From: Oscheius tipulae
Taxonomy: Eukaryota; Nematoda; Chromadorea; Rhabditida; Rhabditidae
DNA length: 64,000 bases
Direction: 5' to 3'
Assembly (NCBI GenBank): GCA_037178975.1
Contig: JASJZH010000004.1
Location: 9,858,001-9,922,000 of the forward strand
Shown: positions 24,301 through 34,855 of the stretch, in pieces
Layout: each line of letters starts with the position of its first letter
Position numbering within the stretch: position 1 is the first letter of the stretch
The notes under the pieces: generated by a model
Databases searched by the model: none
Seen by the model: the letters and a program-made list of their open reading frames with translations, nothing else
Told to the model about the DNA's origin: nothing
Made by a program: the position numbers and the translations under genes

Positions 24301-25259
24301 ATCTCATGGGACCCGTCTTAATATCTCTGTTCCAATGTTCATCAGCTGAGAGATAAAGAGAGGAAGAGCAGAGGCGGTGAGGCAGAATGGCTCATAAAGA
24401 GAGACTGGGTTGGTCTCTCTCTGCAGAACTTCCCTAATGGGATCTGAACAGAACGAGTTGGTAACGAGGTAGCGGGGCTGTGCCTCAATTTCGTGTGTGG
24501 GTTCTAGGAATCTCCCTGAAGACACTCTCTATCTCTCCCTCTGTCTCGTTTCATTAGAATTGCAAAAGAAAGGGTCTTGTGACTTTACCTTCCTATAGGT
24601 TATGCTACCAGAGTCACTACTGAAGGCTAACAGGCAGCAGAGGAATCCGTTCGTTTTCTGAAAGGTCCAGAGAACGAGATTTCAGTTCTGTCATGGTACA
24701 CGGCGATGAGAACAATTCAAGCTTGGTGCCTCGACTCAGTACTCAACAAGGAATACCTTACATTACTCATCAAAAACTAAAAAAACAATTTGCCCTGTCT
24801 TGCAAGGTCGTATTTTTGGGTGACTGGAACAAGATGAAGCGGTGTGTCTCTCTCCCTCTCTCACTCTCCTCGGGGACCGCTCAGGCAATCTCAATTACAG
24901 AGAGAGAGAGAGTAAGTCGTCAGCTCCCACAAAAGGATTTTCTCCTGTTGTGTAGGTTTCATCATTTCCTCGGCCAGATTTCATTACACCCCTCAAGCCC
25001 GAAAATATAAACAGGATCTTACCGGGGCAGTGAAATGTTGCTCGACGTAGGCACGTGGGAAGAGACCGACAGATCCACGGACATTTTTGCCCTCCATCCA
25101 GCCACCATCAATGTCCTAGAGTTCAATTAAATAGTTGAAAAGTAAGAAGAAAGAACTCACATCCCGTATCACAACCAGTACTTCATCCGTCCTAATAGAA
25201 ATCTCTCCGGTCCCGGGCTGGGCCTCGAAGTCGTATATAGCCCGTACTTGTTGAGACAT
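18303..25259 (-). CDS. lst-4: SH3-PX-BAR sorting nexin (SNX9/18/33 family, LST-4-like)
   Basis: Twelve coding exons join in phase to 1902 nt (633 aa): 25259-25161, 25115-25023, 23912-23747, 23701-23613, 20839-20642, 20541-20438, 20345-20255, 20215-19975, 19935-19701, 19659-19478, 18796-18501, 18410-18303. Residues 1-64 form an SH3 domain (AIYDFEAQPG, GGWMEGKNVRGSVGLFPRAY). The linker is Pro-rich, then has acidic DDW/DEW patches (DDFDDEWTDDDE) like clathrin/AP-2-binding sites, then an Arg/Ser-rich stretch. PX begins near 250 (FSNFVKSGLEAYVLG), with the phosphoinositide-binding SRRYKHFDWL and PPLPEKQVSGR; BAR fills the C-terminal third. The family couples membrane curvature and dynamin/WASP during endocytosis; C. 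elegans LST-4 acts in engulfment and receptor trafficking. A TTTCCAG four bases before ATG suggests trans-splicing. Exon 5 uses an odd donor (AAG|GTGCCA), chosen because it alone keeps phase. Confidence 0.9.
18439..18466 (+). repeat. Copy of a small dispersed intronic element
   Basis: Contains CACAACGACGGCGCTGTCT, inside the last intron of the sorting-nexin gene. Related copies are at 20375, 29013 (opposite orientation), 35433, 36189 and 36239. Confidence 0.6.
20216..20254 (-). other. 39-nt intron inside the PX domain
   Basis: GTGAAT...CATTCAG. Its length is a multiple of three and it contains no stop, so retention would insert 13 residues. Removal gives an uninterrupted PX alignment (GERHEI then INSGTMVQW), matching the spacing in SNX9 relatives, so it is called as a true intron. 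Confidence 0.65.
20375..20413 (+). repeat. Copy of a small dispersed intronic element
   Basis: CAACGACGGCGCTGTCT followed by AACTGTCGAGTCTGTGGC, lying between exons 7 and 6 of the sorting nexin, close to the exon 6 donor. Confidence 0.65.
20840..23612 (-). other. lst-4: Large intron of the sorting-nexin gene
   Basis: A 2.8 kb intron, far longer than the others in this gene. Six-frame reading shows only short unsupported frames and no nested gene or recognisable transposon. Its size suggests regulatory content or an old insertion, but no specific motif was found. Confidence 0.6.
23954..24181 (-). CDS. lst-4: Possible alternative first exon of the sorting nexin (no SH3)
   Basis: An acceptor-like CATTCAG lies two bases before an ATG. 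The frame stays open for 76 codons (MLFTSGLRKAVDHFDPN..., AETADHTARILAEKRKRM), and a donor at 23953 (GGA|GTTAAA) would leave a 41-nt intron joining exon 3 of the main transcript in the correct phase. It cannot be an internal exon after exon 2, since the phase then meets a stop. If real, this transcript lacks the SH3 domain and begins directly before the Pro-rich linker. The residues match nothing I recognise, and the donor is weak. Confidence 0.35.
24226..24280. repeat. GACAGAGA simple-repeat array in a sorting-nexin intron
   Basis: Degenerate GAGACAGCGAGACAGAGAGA-type repeat in intron 2 of the sorting-nexin gene, purine-rich on the plus strand. Confidence 0.75.
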
Positions 25260-25262
25260 CGT

Positions 25263-25265
25263 CTG
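25263..25265 (-). promoter_or_regulatory. lst-4: Candidate spliced-leader acceptor for the sorting nexin
   Basis: TTTCCAG on the minus strand, four bases before the initiator ATG, with no upstream coding exon visible; the usual position of a nematode trans-splice site. Confidence 0.5.
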
Positions 25266-25269
25266 GAAA

Positions 25270-28200
25270 GTGATTGCTTTTGAAAGAGACAATTTAAGTA
25301 AACTATGGAGAACTGTGTAAGAAACAAACAGTCAGACAGAACTGAAAAGCAAGAACTCAACCTTAGTGAAGAGCTGTGACGACACGGCTCACGGGAAAGT
25401 GGCAGATGGTCTGACCATACAACTTAGCAGGCTTGTGAAGGTTTTGTGGATTTGTGAAAAGTAGTGAAGTCTTTCGTCTTGAAATATGAGGCAAAATATG
25501 CCAAGTTTTATGTCGAAGATAGGAGCAGGATGAGAACTGTCTCAGACAAGCCTGGGTCAATAGGCTGAACAAGTAACGGAGAGTGACCGGAACAGGAAAT
25601 TGGTTCTAGGAAAAGTGTGTACTGGATAGTATGCAGTTTAATCGATTGAATAAATCGTATTCCTGACCGCACAGAGGCTTTAATAACGTGAAAAAAAAAT
25701 TGTTCTCACGGTCAAGAAACTGCACGAAGTGGTGACAAAAGATGCTAGAGAAGGCAGGCGTCTATCTGATAAGAATTCGTTTTGTAAACAGATCCAAAAT
25801 GTGTGAAAAGTGTGTCGAAATCTGTTGCTCTTACTCAGTCTGTGTCAACAAGACTATCGAAAGAATATTTGTTCAAAGTTTGGAAGGTCGGTGAGAGCAA
25901 CTGGAGCTGTTCAAAGAATTACGTGATGCTACGACAGTCAAAAAGGTAGTCATGCTTATGATGTCGAAGCAAAATCAATAGAGACAGTCTATTGAATCAA
26001 CCCAGTCAATGTGTGCCTGAATCGTACATTACTAACCAGTCTTACAAGCTTCTAGACAGTTGAATATGACACGAGAGACTATTTCAACCTGTCTTATAAT
26101 AAGCAAAAAAGTAAACTTAAGAAAAAGTCACCTGTAGACTACTGCTAAAATGCTGATAGATTGATATCAACTCATTTTTGAGCCCGGTGAGCCGGTTCTC
26201 GGAGACTGTCATCTTTCGAACAGAAGACAGGGGGTTCTTCGGACTTTTTGACCAGATGTTGGAGGAAAGCTTTTTGAATGATGAGAATGAAACGTCGGAA
26301 GCCAATAATGAGAGCCGAGACCTTTGACCGTGAGAATCGATTCAGAAAAGGGAGGCAAAGTGGTTGGGCAAGTATCTTGTTACCCAATATTTTTGAACAG
26401 CATCATCTATTGGGAAAGAATGACTCGGAGAGCATGTGGGATGATTCGTCAGCCCCAAATAGGGGAGTAGATGACTCATAGCCCCAACTGACCGGAGGAG
26501 AGAGAACGCGATTTTTAAATTCTCAGAGTGAGAGTGACTCTTTGACCTTGGAACGTGCTAACTTCGCGGAGAGGATTATGAGGAAAAAAATGTGAGAAAT
26601 GTGGGCCATCCATGGGTGTGATAATAAACATCATCCAAAAACAGTAAATTCTATAGTTATAATTTAATGTCGGTTTTTATAGGTTATTGAAACAGTACGG
26701 GACGTGAGAGATACCATAGGAGAAACTGGAAGCAAACCTTACAAAGCGGGAAGTTTTTCGAGTCGAAGAAATACTTGTTATCGGTTGGCATGTTCTACAA
26801 AGTAGTAGCCCTTGATCTCCTCTACAGCTTTGCAGAACATTGCAACCCGCAAAGAGTTTGTTTTGAGATCAAAAATTAAGAGACGAGAGCCACCTTTTGC
26901 ATCTTTCCCCAGAAGAGAAAATTTGTTTTAAGAGTACGCAATTGCGTTCACACTATTTTCTACCTGAATACGATATTTTTGAGCTTTCCAGTGCTCTGCA
27001 AAGTTGTAGAGTAAATCAAGGGCTACAGCTTTGCAGAACATTGTAAGTGCCGAAAAATTAGTTTTGACCCAGGGAATACCGAAAGCGGACAGTGTGTACA
27101 GCAATTCAAAGGAGCAGATCACTTGGAAACTGACTGCTTCCGAGCCAAAAAAAAACCCTGTTTTATGCGTCCAAAAAGTGAGAAAAGACCAAAAACAAGG
27201 GGTAAGATACAAAACAAATGAGCCCGATCAATTCATACCGAGCCATGTGAGACCTCTGTCTCTCTCACTCCCCAACGAACAAATGTAAACAATATGTGTC
27301 TGGCCAAGGCATATGAGGGTTAGAGGGACACTTCATAAAAACACAGGACTGTTTAATTTAGTGATTCAATAAATGGCGGAAAATGAAAAAAAAAAGACAG
27401 AAATGAGGTGGCCTTGTGTACATACACAGCTGGTTCTCCCCTCTACATCTGATAACAGTCGTGAAACTGGGAGAGACAGAGAGACAGGGAGAGAGGACAG
27501 CAAGTGGATAAGTAAAAAACTGTATAGTCTTGTCTAACTGCTGCCGTGCTGCCTTGAAAAGCTTTTTTTATATTTTCGAAGTTTTGAAAGCGAGTTTGGG
27601 CTAGAAACTGGAAGAGAATTCAGACCTGTTCTTGGACATTTTCACGTTAGAAACATTGACCAAAACAGTCAAAAATACCATAAAATGAGCAGGGAAAACG
27701 GATCTAAAAAGATTTCGGTTTTCCCCAGATACTGAGCGTAACCTTGGAGAAAAACGTGACGGAAACCCCTATGTGACGCTCTGAATTTCTAACGAGATCA
27801 TTTAGGTCACATATTGTGGCAATTCTCCGTTTTGGCAAGAAATTATTACTCAAAACTGTTGGAAATCTATAGGGAACCCGAAATATACATAATGCCGAAA
27901 AACTTGTGATCGTCGAACGATGGAAGAATTCAAAGATTTAGAGCATTTTTAAAGGGGGAGATCTCATTTCCAATACATTTGTAATCAGGGGAATAGGTGA
28001 AATCTTCTAACAGGATAAAACGGCCGGTAAAGAGTCTAGAAGTTCAAAAGAAAAGTGAGAAGGATTTCCACGAAGTGATACGCCAAAAAGCTGTGGAAGG
28101 GCTGTGACAAGCCGCGCTCAGATGATCCTATTATCGATCGACCAGCGGTCGGCTGTGCTGTGTGTGTTTGCGACCACAGAGAAAAGACGACCCTTTGCAC

Positions 28201-28560
28201 AAAAATGACCGCAAGCTGTCTATGTTTGAAGAGAAGACCAGGACTGGGCAGCTTTTTTATCTATCCCCGCACCATCGAGGGAAGATGGACAACTGACAGC
28301 TGACTGGTAATTTGGGGCAATGGTTAAAAATGTCGGTTGAAATGTAGTATGGGGGAAAGAGAAACTGGTGAGTCAGGTAAACATATGACTATGGTCCCAG
28401 TCTGAGAGTCTGCTGATAAGGGGCTTTGGAACAGTTTCAAAACTGAGAGTGCAAGGAGACCAAGAGACAGAGAGACATAGAGATAGAGACACAGAGAGAC
28501 AGAGCGACAGAGAGACAGGAAGACAAAGAGAAAAAGACACTCTTTCCGAAAATCACAAGA
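25270..28560. other. Intergenic region between sorting nexin and zinc-finger gene
   Basis: No coding model found. It contains a duplicated 50-base palindromic segment (26795-26850 and 26993-27042) and a GACAGAGA array near 28455-28545 just downstream of the zinc-finger gene. The remainder is unremarkable AT-richer DNA. Confidence 0.5.
26993..27042. repeat. Palindromic repeat unit, copy 2
   Basis: CTGCAAAGTTGTAG (26996-27009) pairs with CTACAGCTTTGCAG (27023-27036), a 14-bp stem with one mismatch and a 13-base loop. A related copy about 200 bases upstream (26795-26850) shares the right arm and the flanking AGAACATTG. Confidence 0.6.
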
Positions 28561-28561
28561 C

Positions 28562-28567
28562 TTTATT
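28562..28567 (-). terminator. Polyadenylation signal AATAAA, zinc-finger gene
   Basis: AATAAA on the minus strand 21 bases after the TAA stop of the zinc-finger gene, implying a very short 3' UTR. Confidence 0.75.
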
Positions 28568-28588
28568 CTGAATACTTCACAATTTATC

Positions 28589-29270
28589 TTAGTCAACTGG
28601 TTTCTCATTTTTTCTCTTGAACCTTGTCCTCCTGTGGTTGTTTCTCATGTGGGTCACTAAATCTCCAGTCAGCCGAAAGCTAGCGCCACAAACAGCACAG
28701 CAGTTCTCTGAGACTGGCTGGACACCCAGAGCTGAGGCGACTAAAGGATTGAAGGAGGGAGTGACTCCTAAAAAAAATTTTGCCAGAAAGTGGTGTGAGT
28801 TACCTGGTATGTTAGTTGAGGGAACTATATTGTCAGGTGGACAAAATGGTTTGGAAGGAGCCGATGTGAGCCGATGTCGAGCCTGATGGGCCAGACTGGT
28901 CAAGAAGCGTTGTCTCATAGCTGTCTCCATTTGCTGCTGCTGCATTCGCATCATGAGGGGAGCCAGGTTCATGTAGTTCTGAAAAATCTCAATTTTAGCA
29001 CTATAAAGCCCCAGACTAGACTGTTAGACAGCGTCGTCGTTGTGGCCTCATTTTCGAAGCCGCAACTTCGCCAGTTAGACGGAACCGTCATAGTCCTATC
29101 CATAGTCTTTTTTTTACCTGCATGAGTACTGGCATGTGCTGTGGAAAGGCGGACTTCGAGAAGTCCAGTGGCTGAGGCGGAGAGACAGAAGGACTGGAGC
29201 CCTCCTTGACCAGCGGCTCGTCCAAAGCCGGATTCCAGACTCGCATCTTTTTCGTCAGCGGCTCTCCCAT
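28589..29270 (-). CDS. Single C2H2 zinc-finger protein, probable transcription regulator
   Basis: Two exons (29270-29118 and 28978-28589) join in phase 0 to 543 nt (180 aa). The N-terminus is basic then Pro/Ser-rich (PSVSPPQPLDFSK), the middle has a Met/Gln run (MMRMQQQQMETAMRQR), and the C-terminus has one finger, CAVCGASFRLTGDLVTHMRNNH, with spacing C-x2-C-x12-H-x4-H, followed by a basic tail (RRTRFKRKNEKPVD) that could be a nuclear signal. The SFRLT-DLV-HMR pattern faintly resembles fingers of PRDM8/ZNF488-type proteins, but I do not assign an orthologue. PLDFS is near the PLDLS CtBP-binding motif. The intron carries a copy of the dispersed element. The acceptor before the start is unclear, so the ATG is the first in frame rather than one fixed by a splice site. 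Confidence 0.75.
29013..29048 (-). repeat. Copy of a small dispersed intronic element (reverse orientation)
   Basis: On the minus strand GGCCACAACGACGACGCTGT then CTAACAGTCTAG, in the intron of the zinc-finger gene. Orientation is opposite to the copies at 18.4, 20.4 and 35-36 kb. Confidence 0.6.
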
Positions 29271-29274
29271 TCTC

Positions 29275-32070
29275 AAATTTACCAATTTTCGAAGGCCGAA
29301 AAAAGATGAAAAGGAAGAGAACAGTCTGGCAGGAAGGCTGTGATCGTCTGCTGACGACGGATCGTTTACATACGAAATGAGCGAGCCGGCATATTCGCGC
29401 CTCCTCAGCATACATTATCACAGCAGGTATTTACGAGCGTACGGGGGACTGGAGAAGAGGGTTACGGTAGTTTGTGGCATAGCGAGCGGAGCGATTAGGA
29501 TGCAAATTAGTGGAAGGCTCGAGTCTAAACAGGTGTGTGACATCAAAACAAAAGGAGAGATAAGTAAAGATTCTTGGGAAGAGGAAGCGATGACGACATG
29601 GTGCAGACTATAGGAATGTTGAAAACAACTTTCTACGTAAGCAAAATATTAGTATAATAGTAAGGTAGGGCACCTTGTGTCGAGACTAGATACAGGGAAG
29701 TTTCGCAGAGAATAGTAAAAAATGTAACTAGGATCTTGGAGCACTTGTATACCTGGCTTGGAGATGGTAACATACATCTTGGAGATGGTACAAAGTCTTC
29801 TTCACCTTGAATTACAGCGTCCTAATGCAAAAGAACTAAAAAAGAAAAAGCAAAAGAGCCAATACTCTTAGCTTCTATAGCTTTTTGCTAGAAACCAGCC
29901 GCCAACAACTCTTGTTCTATTGTTTGACCCTTTCCAAAAGCTTTCCAAAAAAACTTGTTCTATCTCAAACTTTAGAGTTGACTTGCAAACTTTTGGCACA
30001 AACTAATTGGTAATAATTTACCGCTTCTAGTTCGTGGCCACGGACAAACAAACAGACAGACAGAGTCCGCCACCGAAACCTAGAGAAAAAAAAAACCTGT
30101 AGAAATTTGACAGCTCTACCATTGAAGCTGGAACATACTTGTAGGGAATCAAAATCAATGTTGCGAAAGAGACCAACATTAAAAATATGAGAGAACTGAT
30201 CATCGCCAGTCGAAGAACCAAAGTATCGAATACCACAGTTTATACAGTCTTGGATAATTGTTGACGCATGGTGTCATACTGGGAGACACCTGACCCCTGA
30301 CACACGTATGGTCTTGACCAGCCGTCAGTCCCACTGGGGAGCCAGTTTATGGAGGTAAGGATTAGAGCCATAGGCAGATGTTAGTCAAGATTACGTAGGT
30401 GCGAAAAATACGGTCAAGATGTGTGTCTTTTGAGAGAACAGAAAGAGAGATAGGGGAAGGGGCCCCGTGAGAGTCGGAGTCAATGAATTCGCGTTGCACA
30501 ATGACATACGGACCCTTGACATTTGGATGACAAGTGGCTTCTTCTTGTGGAGAAGATTTTAGAGTCAACCCTATGGGAAAGAGGCTGAAGGAGCATACGG
30601 AAGTAGAGAGGAGGCTGGTGCCCCAAAGGCGATCCGCTTATTTGATATTGTCCAACGACAAAGAGGACCGCCTTCTCGTAAACCATCAGAAGAGCGACAG
30701 GAGGGGAGCTGAAGGAGCCAGCCGGCTTCCTTAATAGCAGAATGAATTATAGCGGAAGAATAATTAGCCACTGCTGTTGCGCAGAGCGGAAGAGGTTTGA
30801 ACAGGGAGGGTACAAAGAGACAAAGAGACAGAGAGATCGTGAGTTAGATTTAAAATCTGCTATCCAATGTTGCATCTTACGGTCGGCAGACTCTTTGTGG
30901 TTTAAAGGCGTGCAAGGTGATAGCCTTCAAGCCCTCCTGGGGTGAGTGTTTATTGGCGCGGCAGGCTCGTTCAAAGGGAAAACCTAGGGTTACAACCCTT
31001 CTTCTCCCAGAAGATGAATTGGAGAAGGAGATTGCAGTGCTGCTTCTTCCTGTCTAGAAGAAAGAAGAAAGTCGGAGGGAGGTCATCCCGCAGCATGGTG
31101 CCTTAGTCAAAGTGGATAACGTACAGATGGCGGACTAGACGATAATCGCCACCTTGTAACAATGACAGCATTGCGTTTGGACAGAAGCTCCCCTGCTGTG
31201 GGGTTATAAGGCTGGCATTAAGGGCATTTTGAATAAACATGCAGTATCTCTGCAATGTTTTCTGGAAAAGCCCGGCTTTTCACATGGGCTTTTTCGATTA
31301 CATTTACCACTTCCTAAAAGTCCATCGACTGCCCTGCTTGTCAGAGGTTTATTCGAAGTAAGTAAAAAGCAGCCGGCCGCATGGAAGTTTTCAACCTGTG
31401 TGCACATGACTTGGCAACAATGAAATCCTCAATACGCGAGTTTTACAAACGGTGGTAGAAAACGCTAGGACTTTTCCGGAGTTCGTATCCATACGATGAC
31501 TACGCATCTCAAGAAGCTATCTTCCATTGCTCTGAATGCGATAAACTCTAGAGGGCAGGCGTCGAACAGCATATTTTCAGGATTCACAAAATAGGACATG
31601 CAAAGATTGTTGACACCTCTGCAAAGTGCGCGATGGAAACTCACTACCTCATGATGCAATGTCATGGAGAAGACGTTAAAGAGCGAAGAGTGAAGAAGAA
31701 AAAAAAAGAAGATACTGCAAAGTTTGTCAGCAGCCTACTGGTGGCTTCGGTGAGTTCTTTTCTCAATAGTTCCACAGTAACACAATGTTAAGATCCCAAG
31801 TGATCGCAACCCATCTGCAAGGATGCCTATTCTCCTGTTCTCTTTGCGGCGTCTCTCTATTACTAAGGCGGAATAGTTCCTCACAATGGCAATGGCACAC
31901 TTTTTCAGTGATCTCTTGTGTTCCTACTTAGACATTCACCGTTCTAGTACTTTGCCCAAGTTCAACATTCACCTGGACCTTCAACAGCTACAGTATATGT
32001 TGCAACAAAACCACCTGTAGCCCAATAATTAGATAATCAGACCGAATATAAGGGGTGCTCTCCTCGTACT
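29275..32070. other. Intergenic region, no supported gene
   Basis: Nothing splice-bounded is recognisable. A minus-strand frame at 30027-30236 encodes a hydrophobic segment (MISSLIFLMLVSFATLILI) and might be a relic exon of a membrane receptor, but no neighbouring exons were found. Confidence 0.45.
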
Positions 32071-32075
32071 CTCCA

Positions 32076-33608
32076 ATGGAGATCAGCAGCGCGGCCAAGA
32101 ATCTAACAGCCGCTTGGAGCTGTACCCTCAAATACGTTGCCAGTAGAAATTTCTGGCAATGGCTTCGTTTTGTGATCACTCCCATTCTTCTCGTCCCTGT
32201 CACTATTCCCTTGGCCCTAATAATTATATATCGCCTTCTAACCAAGCAGTCCGAGCTAAACAATTTTCAAAAATTCATTGTTTTCGAATGCGTGCTGAAC
32301 ATTCTGACTGCTGCCTTGTTATTTTGGTCCAACTTGGTTAGTACTTTCCAGAGTTTAGAAAGTTTTGTAGCCCTGCTTGGACCCACACATTGGAGACCTG
32401 TTCGACTTATTTGAAGTCTCTATGCCTTCAATATTGCTTCTACTTGATGATATGTTCTGCTGTGCTTTTTCCATCTATTGGAAGGGATTCTTCCGAAAGT
32501 AAGAGTCTTGACGGTATTCAAGGTTGAAGGGACACAATTGGTGTTTCTCCGATGTGGTGCGTAGATAGCATGGAAATCTTTTAAGATCTGATCTCATTAC
32601 CGAGGTGAAACATGAATATCTTTGAACCAAACCCGGAACCACTTAGCTGCAACTCCACCGTCCTAACCATACTCTAGCACTTTCTTACTCTTACTCATAA
32701 CCGTAAAGCAGTCCGGAAATCCGTAATTTGACACGTTTTGAAGTCTAAAGTGCATAGGATGTGGGGGAACGGTAACAAAACTTTAGCTGTGTTTTGTTCA
32801 AAATTTTTACCTAACCGACCGTAAACGATGAGACAGTACGTGAGAACTTTTTTGATGTTACACCTTCCCTGGAAAAATAATCGAAAGTAGTACATTTTCA
32901 CAGAAACCGTTGGATCGAAGGCACTCTCTTCATCCCACTCATAGTAACAGTATCCTTCTACATCTACAGCTTCGTCTCTAACGAGTGGGTTCAGTATATG
33001 GGCTTCTCCGAAAACCTAGTCTGGACTGAGTTCGAATTCGATCTCTACATGTTCTTCTACGAAGCCAAATATGTAAATGTTGTCAATTCAAAGTACAAGA
33101 AACGTTCAGACCTCTACAATGATGGAAATCACAGAATATCTGGCTTCAGCCTCCTTCATGTTAATCAACCTGTACTGTTTTCTTGTTCTGAGCATATTGA
33201 AAAAGACAGCCTATTCTGAGAAAGTCCTATCAGGAATCTGGAAACTTTCTAAAGGTCTTCTTTTCAAGCTTGGCTCAGATATTTTCACCGAAAATTTCTT
33301 TTCAGGCCTGTCTCAGAGTCTTCCAGCTACTCTTAGCTATTATCAATACAATTGGTCACATTATTGGATGTGATCTTGGAGAGAAGGACCCAAATTGTCC
33401 ACTTCTGGTCACAGCATATGACTATCTTGACGGGACAAGTGACCGTGTCAACCTTCTTCGACCATTTTTCAGTGCTCTGTTGATCTGGTACTCGATTTCG
33501 GCCCTGCTTGTAAAGAAGGAAAAGTCCCTTCTTGTTGTGCATGGAACTCCATCTGGGACTACAGTTGCTTCACCAGATAGCAGGCTTTTCGAGAAGAGAG
33601 TAAAGTGA
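32076..33608 (+). CDS. Seven-pass membrane protein, chemoreceptor-like
   Basis: Five exons join in phase to 975 nt (324 aa): 32076-32336, 32371-32498, 32904-33072, 33110-33223, 33306-33608. Hydrophobic spans in order: two in exon 1 (FVITPILLVPVTIPLALIII; FECVLNILTAALLFW), one in exon 2 (SMPSILLLLDDMFCCAFSIY), one in exon 3 (TLFIPLIVTVSFYIYSF), one in exon 4 (SFMLINLYCFLVLSIL) and two in exon 5 (FQLLLAIINTIGHIIG; PFFSALLIWYSISALLV), giving seven. Length and layout fit the nematode serpentine-receptor superfamilies, but no subfamily signature was recognised. Two introns are only 34 and 37 nt. The donor after exon 4 (AAA|GTCCTA) is weak. The ATG at 32076 was preferred; a GTG 21 bases upstream is also in frame. 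It converges on the His-rich gene, with 220 bases between their stops. Confidence 0.7.
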
Positions 33609-33808
33609 ATGCATGAAGATGTTTGTTTTTGTTCAGTTTGCTTTGACAGATAATTTTCAGTCAAGTCTTTTGTCCTGTGATCTGGTCAGAATGCTCTAGA
33701 ACTTCAACCAAACCACCTGCCAGCGACAATGTTCGCGATGTCCGGATTAAGACTCTTTGTTCAAAAACAAAAGCTTAAACATTCAGCTGCTTCACTTAAC
33801 TTTTATCC

Positions 33809-33814
33809 TTTATT
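33809..33814 (-). terminator. Polyadenylation signal AATAAA, Gly/His-rich gene
   Basis: AATAAA on the minus strand 16 bases beyond the TGA of the secreted Gly/His-rich gene. Confidence 0.75.
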
Positions 33815-33830
33815 CACCAAATATAGAAAA

Positions 33831-34599
33831 TCATTGATAGTTAAATAAGTAGGAAGGTCCATGAGCAGCGTGGGCGGCTCCATGTCTAGTGTTGTACCAT
33901 CCATCAGCGTGACCGGTCTTCTCGAAGCCGTCCTTCTTGAATCCGTGAGCGGCGTCGTCGTGCTTCTTTCCAAAGTCAGAGTGAGCGCTGGCAGACTTGT
34001 CGAAGGCCGAGTGACCGTTAGTGTGATCGTTCTCGTCGTAGTTGAAGCCCTTCTTGAATCCCTCTCCTTTAGCATCGGCAGCATACTTGCTCTTGGAGTC
34101 GCCGTGCTCGTATCCCTCGCTTCCGTAGTAGCCCTTGGAGTAGGTCCCCTCGGGACCGGATCCGGAGGTGAAGTAGCTGTACTTTTTCTGACCGTTGGCG
34201 TCGGCAGCGTGGCGCGCTCCCTCGTCGTGGTTGGAGCTTCCGTAGCCGTCGGCTCCTCCGTTGGCGTAGTTGGCGTGACCGTCAGCAGCAGCGTGGGATC
34301 CTGGAGAGGAGTAGTCTCTAGTAGTTGATTCGAAGACTTACCATAATCCCCACCGTAGTATCCGTCTTCCCCAGAAGCCCTACCATAGTTGCCAGTATCA
34401 TATCCTGATCCATGACCAGCCAGAGCGGCTCCATAGCCTTCATACTTGTTTCCCTGTAAAAGTCAATCTTCTATGGATACTCAAGACTAACGTGATCTTC
34501 ATAATTGCTGCCGTGATTATCGAAAACTCCTCCGTAGTAAGGAGGTAGAGCTGCACAAACAACCAAGAGACAGGAAGAGGCGATGAGGAAGGAAACCAT
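33831..34599 (-). CDS. Secreted Gly/His/Tyr-rich low-complexity protein
   Basis: Three exons (34599-34492, 34453-34342, 34300-33831) join in phase to 690 nt (229 aa). MVSFLIASSCLLVVCAALP is a signal peptide. The mature part has no cysteine and is dominated by Gly, His, Tyr, Asp, Lys and Ser (YGGVFDNHGSNYEDH; GYYGSEGYEHGDSKSKYAAD; KKHDDAAHGFKKDGFEKTGH), with loose repeats of the form HxxxxGFKKxGFxK. Composition suggests an extracellular structural, cuticle or metal-binding protein, and recalls His-rich secreted proteins of arthropods; this is analogy only. Codon usage is unusually GC-rich at third positions compared with neighbours, consistent with high expression. A TATA box and AATAAA flank it. 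The long Ser/Val-rich frame on the opposite strand (33861-34328) is its shadow. Confidence 0.8.
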
Positions 34600-34643
34600 G
34601 GTGGAGGAGAGGGAACTGATAGTCTTAGAGTGTAGTTCACTCG

Positions 34644-34651
34644 CTTATATA
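34644..34651 (-). promoter_or_regulatory. TATA box of the Gly/His-rich gene
   Basis: TATATAAG on the minus strand 45 bases before the start codon. This implies transcription from about 34615-34620 and a short ordinary 5' UTR. No trans-splice acceptor is seen here, unlike several neighbours. Confidence 0.7.
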
Positions 34652-34849
34652 CGAGAGATTGCATACCGCGAGAGGTTTTTACTGGACGTGTCTGACAATA
34701 GTGCCGGCTGCTAGTAATAGCCTCTTCTTTTGGCGGCTGTAGCTAGGGAAATGAATGAGTACAACTTCCGTGGGATGCGAGAAGGAATTTGAACTTTCTC
34801 TGTCTCTCTGTGCCTCTGTTTCACTGCTTCACTGCTTCTATTAGCAATT

Positions 34850-34855
34850 TTTATT
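34850..34855 (-). terminator. Polyadenylation signal overlapping the acyltransferase stop codon
   Basis: The minus strand reads TGAATAAAA: the A of the TGA stop is also the first A of AATAAA. The 3' UTR can therefore be only about 10-25 bases. Confidence 0.7.

Noticed and set aside
24285-24520. Open stretch on the minus strand (LEPTHEIEAQPRYLVTNSF...) between sorting-nexin exons 2 and 3
   Set aside because: Joining it to exon 2 gives an immediate stop; two internally similar segments suggest repeat-derived sequence rather than an exon.
33861-34328. 155-residue Ser/Val/Gly-rich ORF on the plus strand
   Set aside because: It is the exact antisense of the main exon of the Gly/His-rich gene, whose three-exon model has a signal peptide, TATA box and polyadenylation signal.
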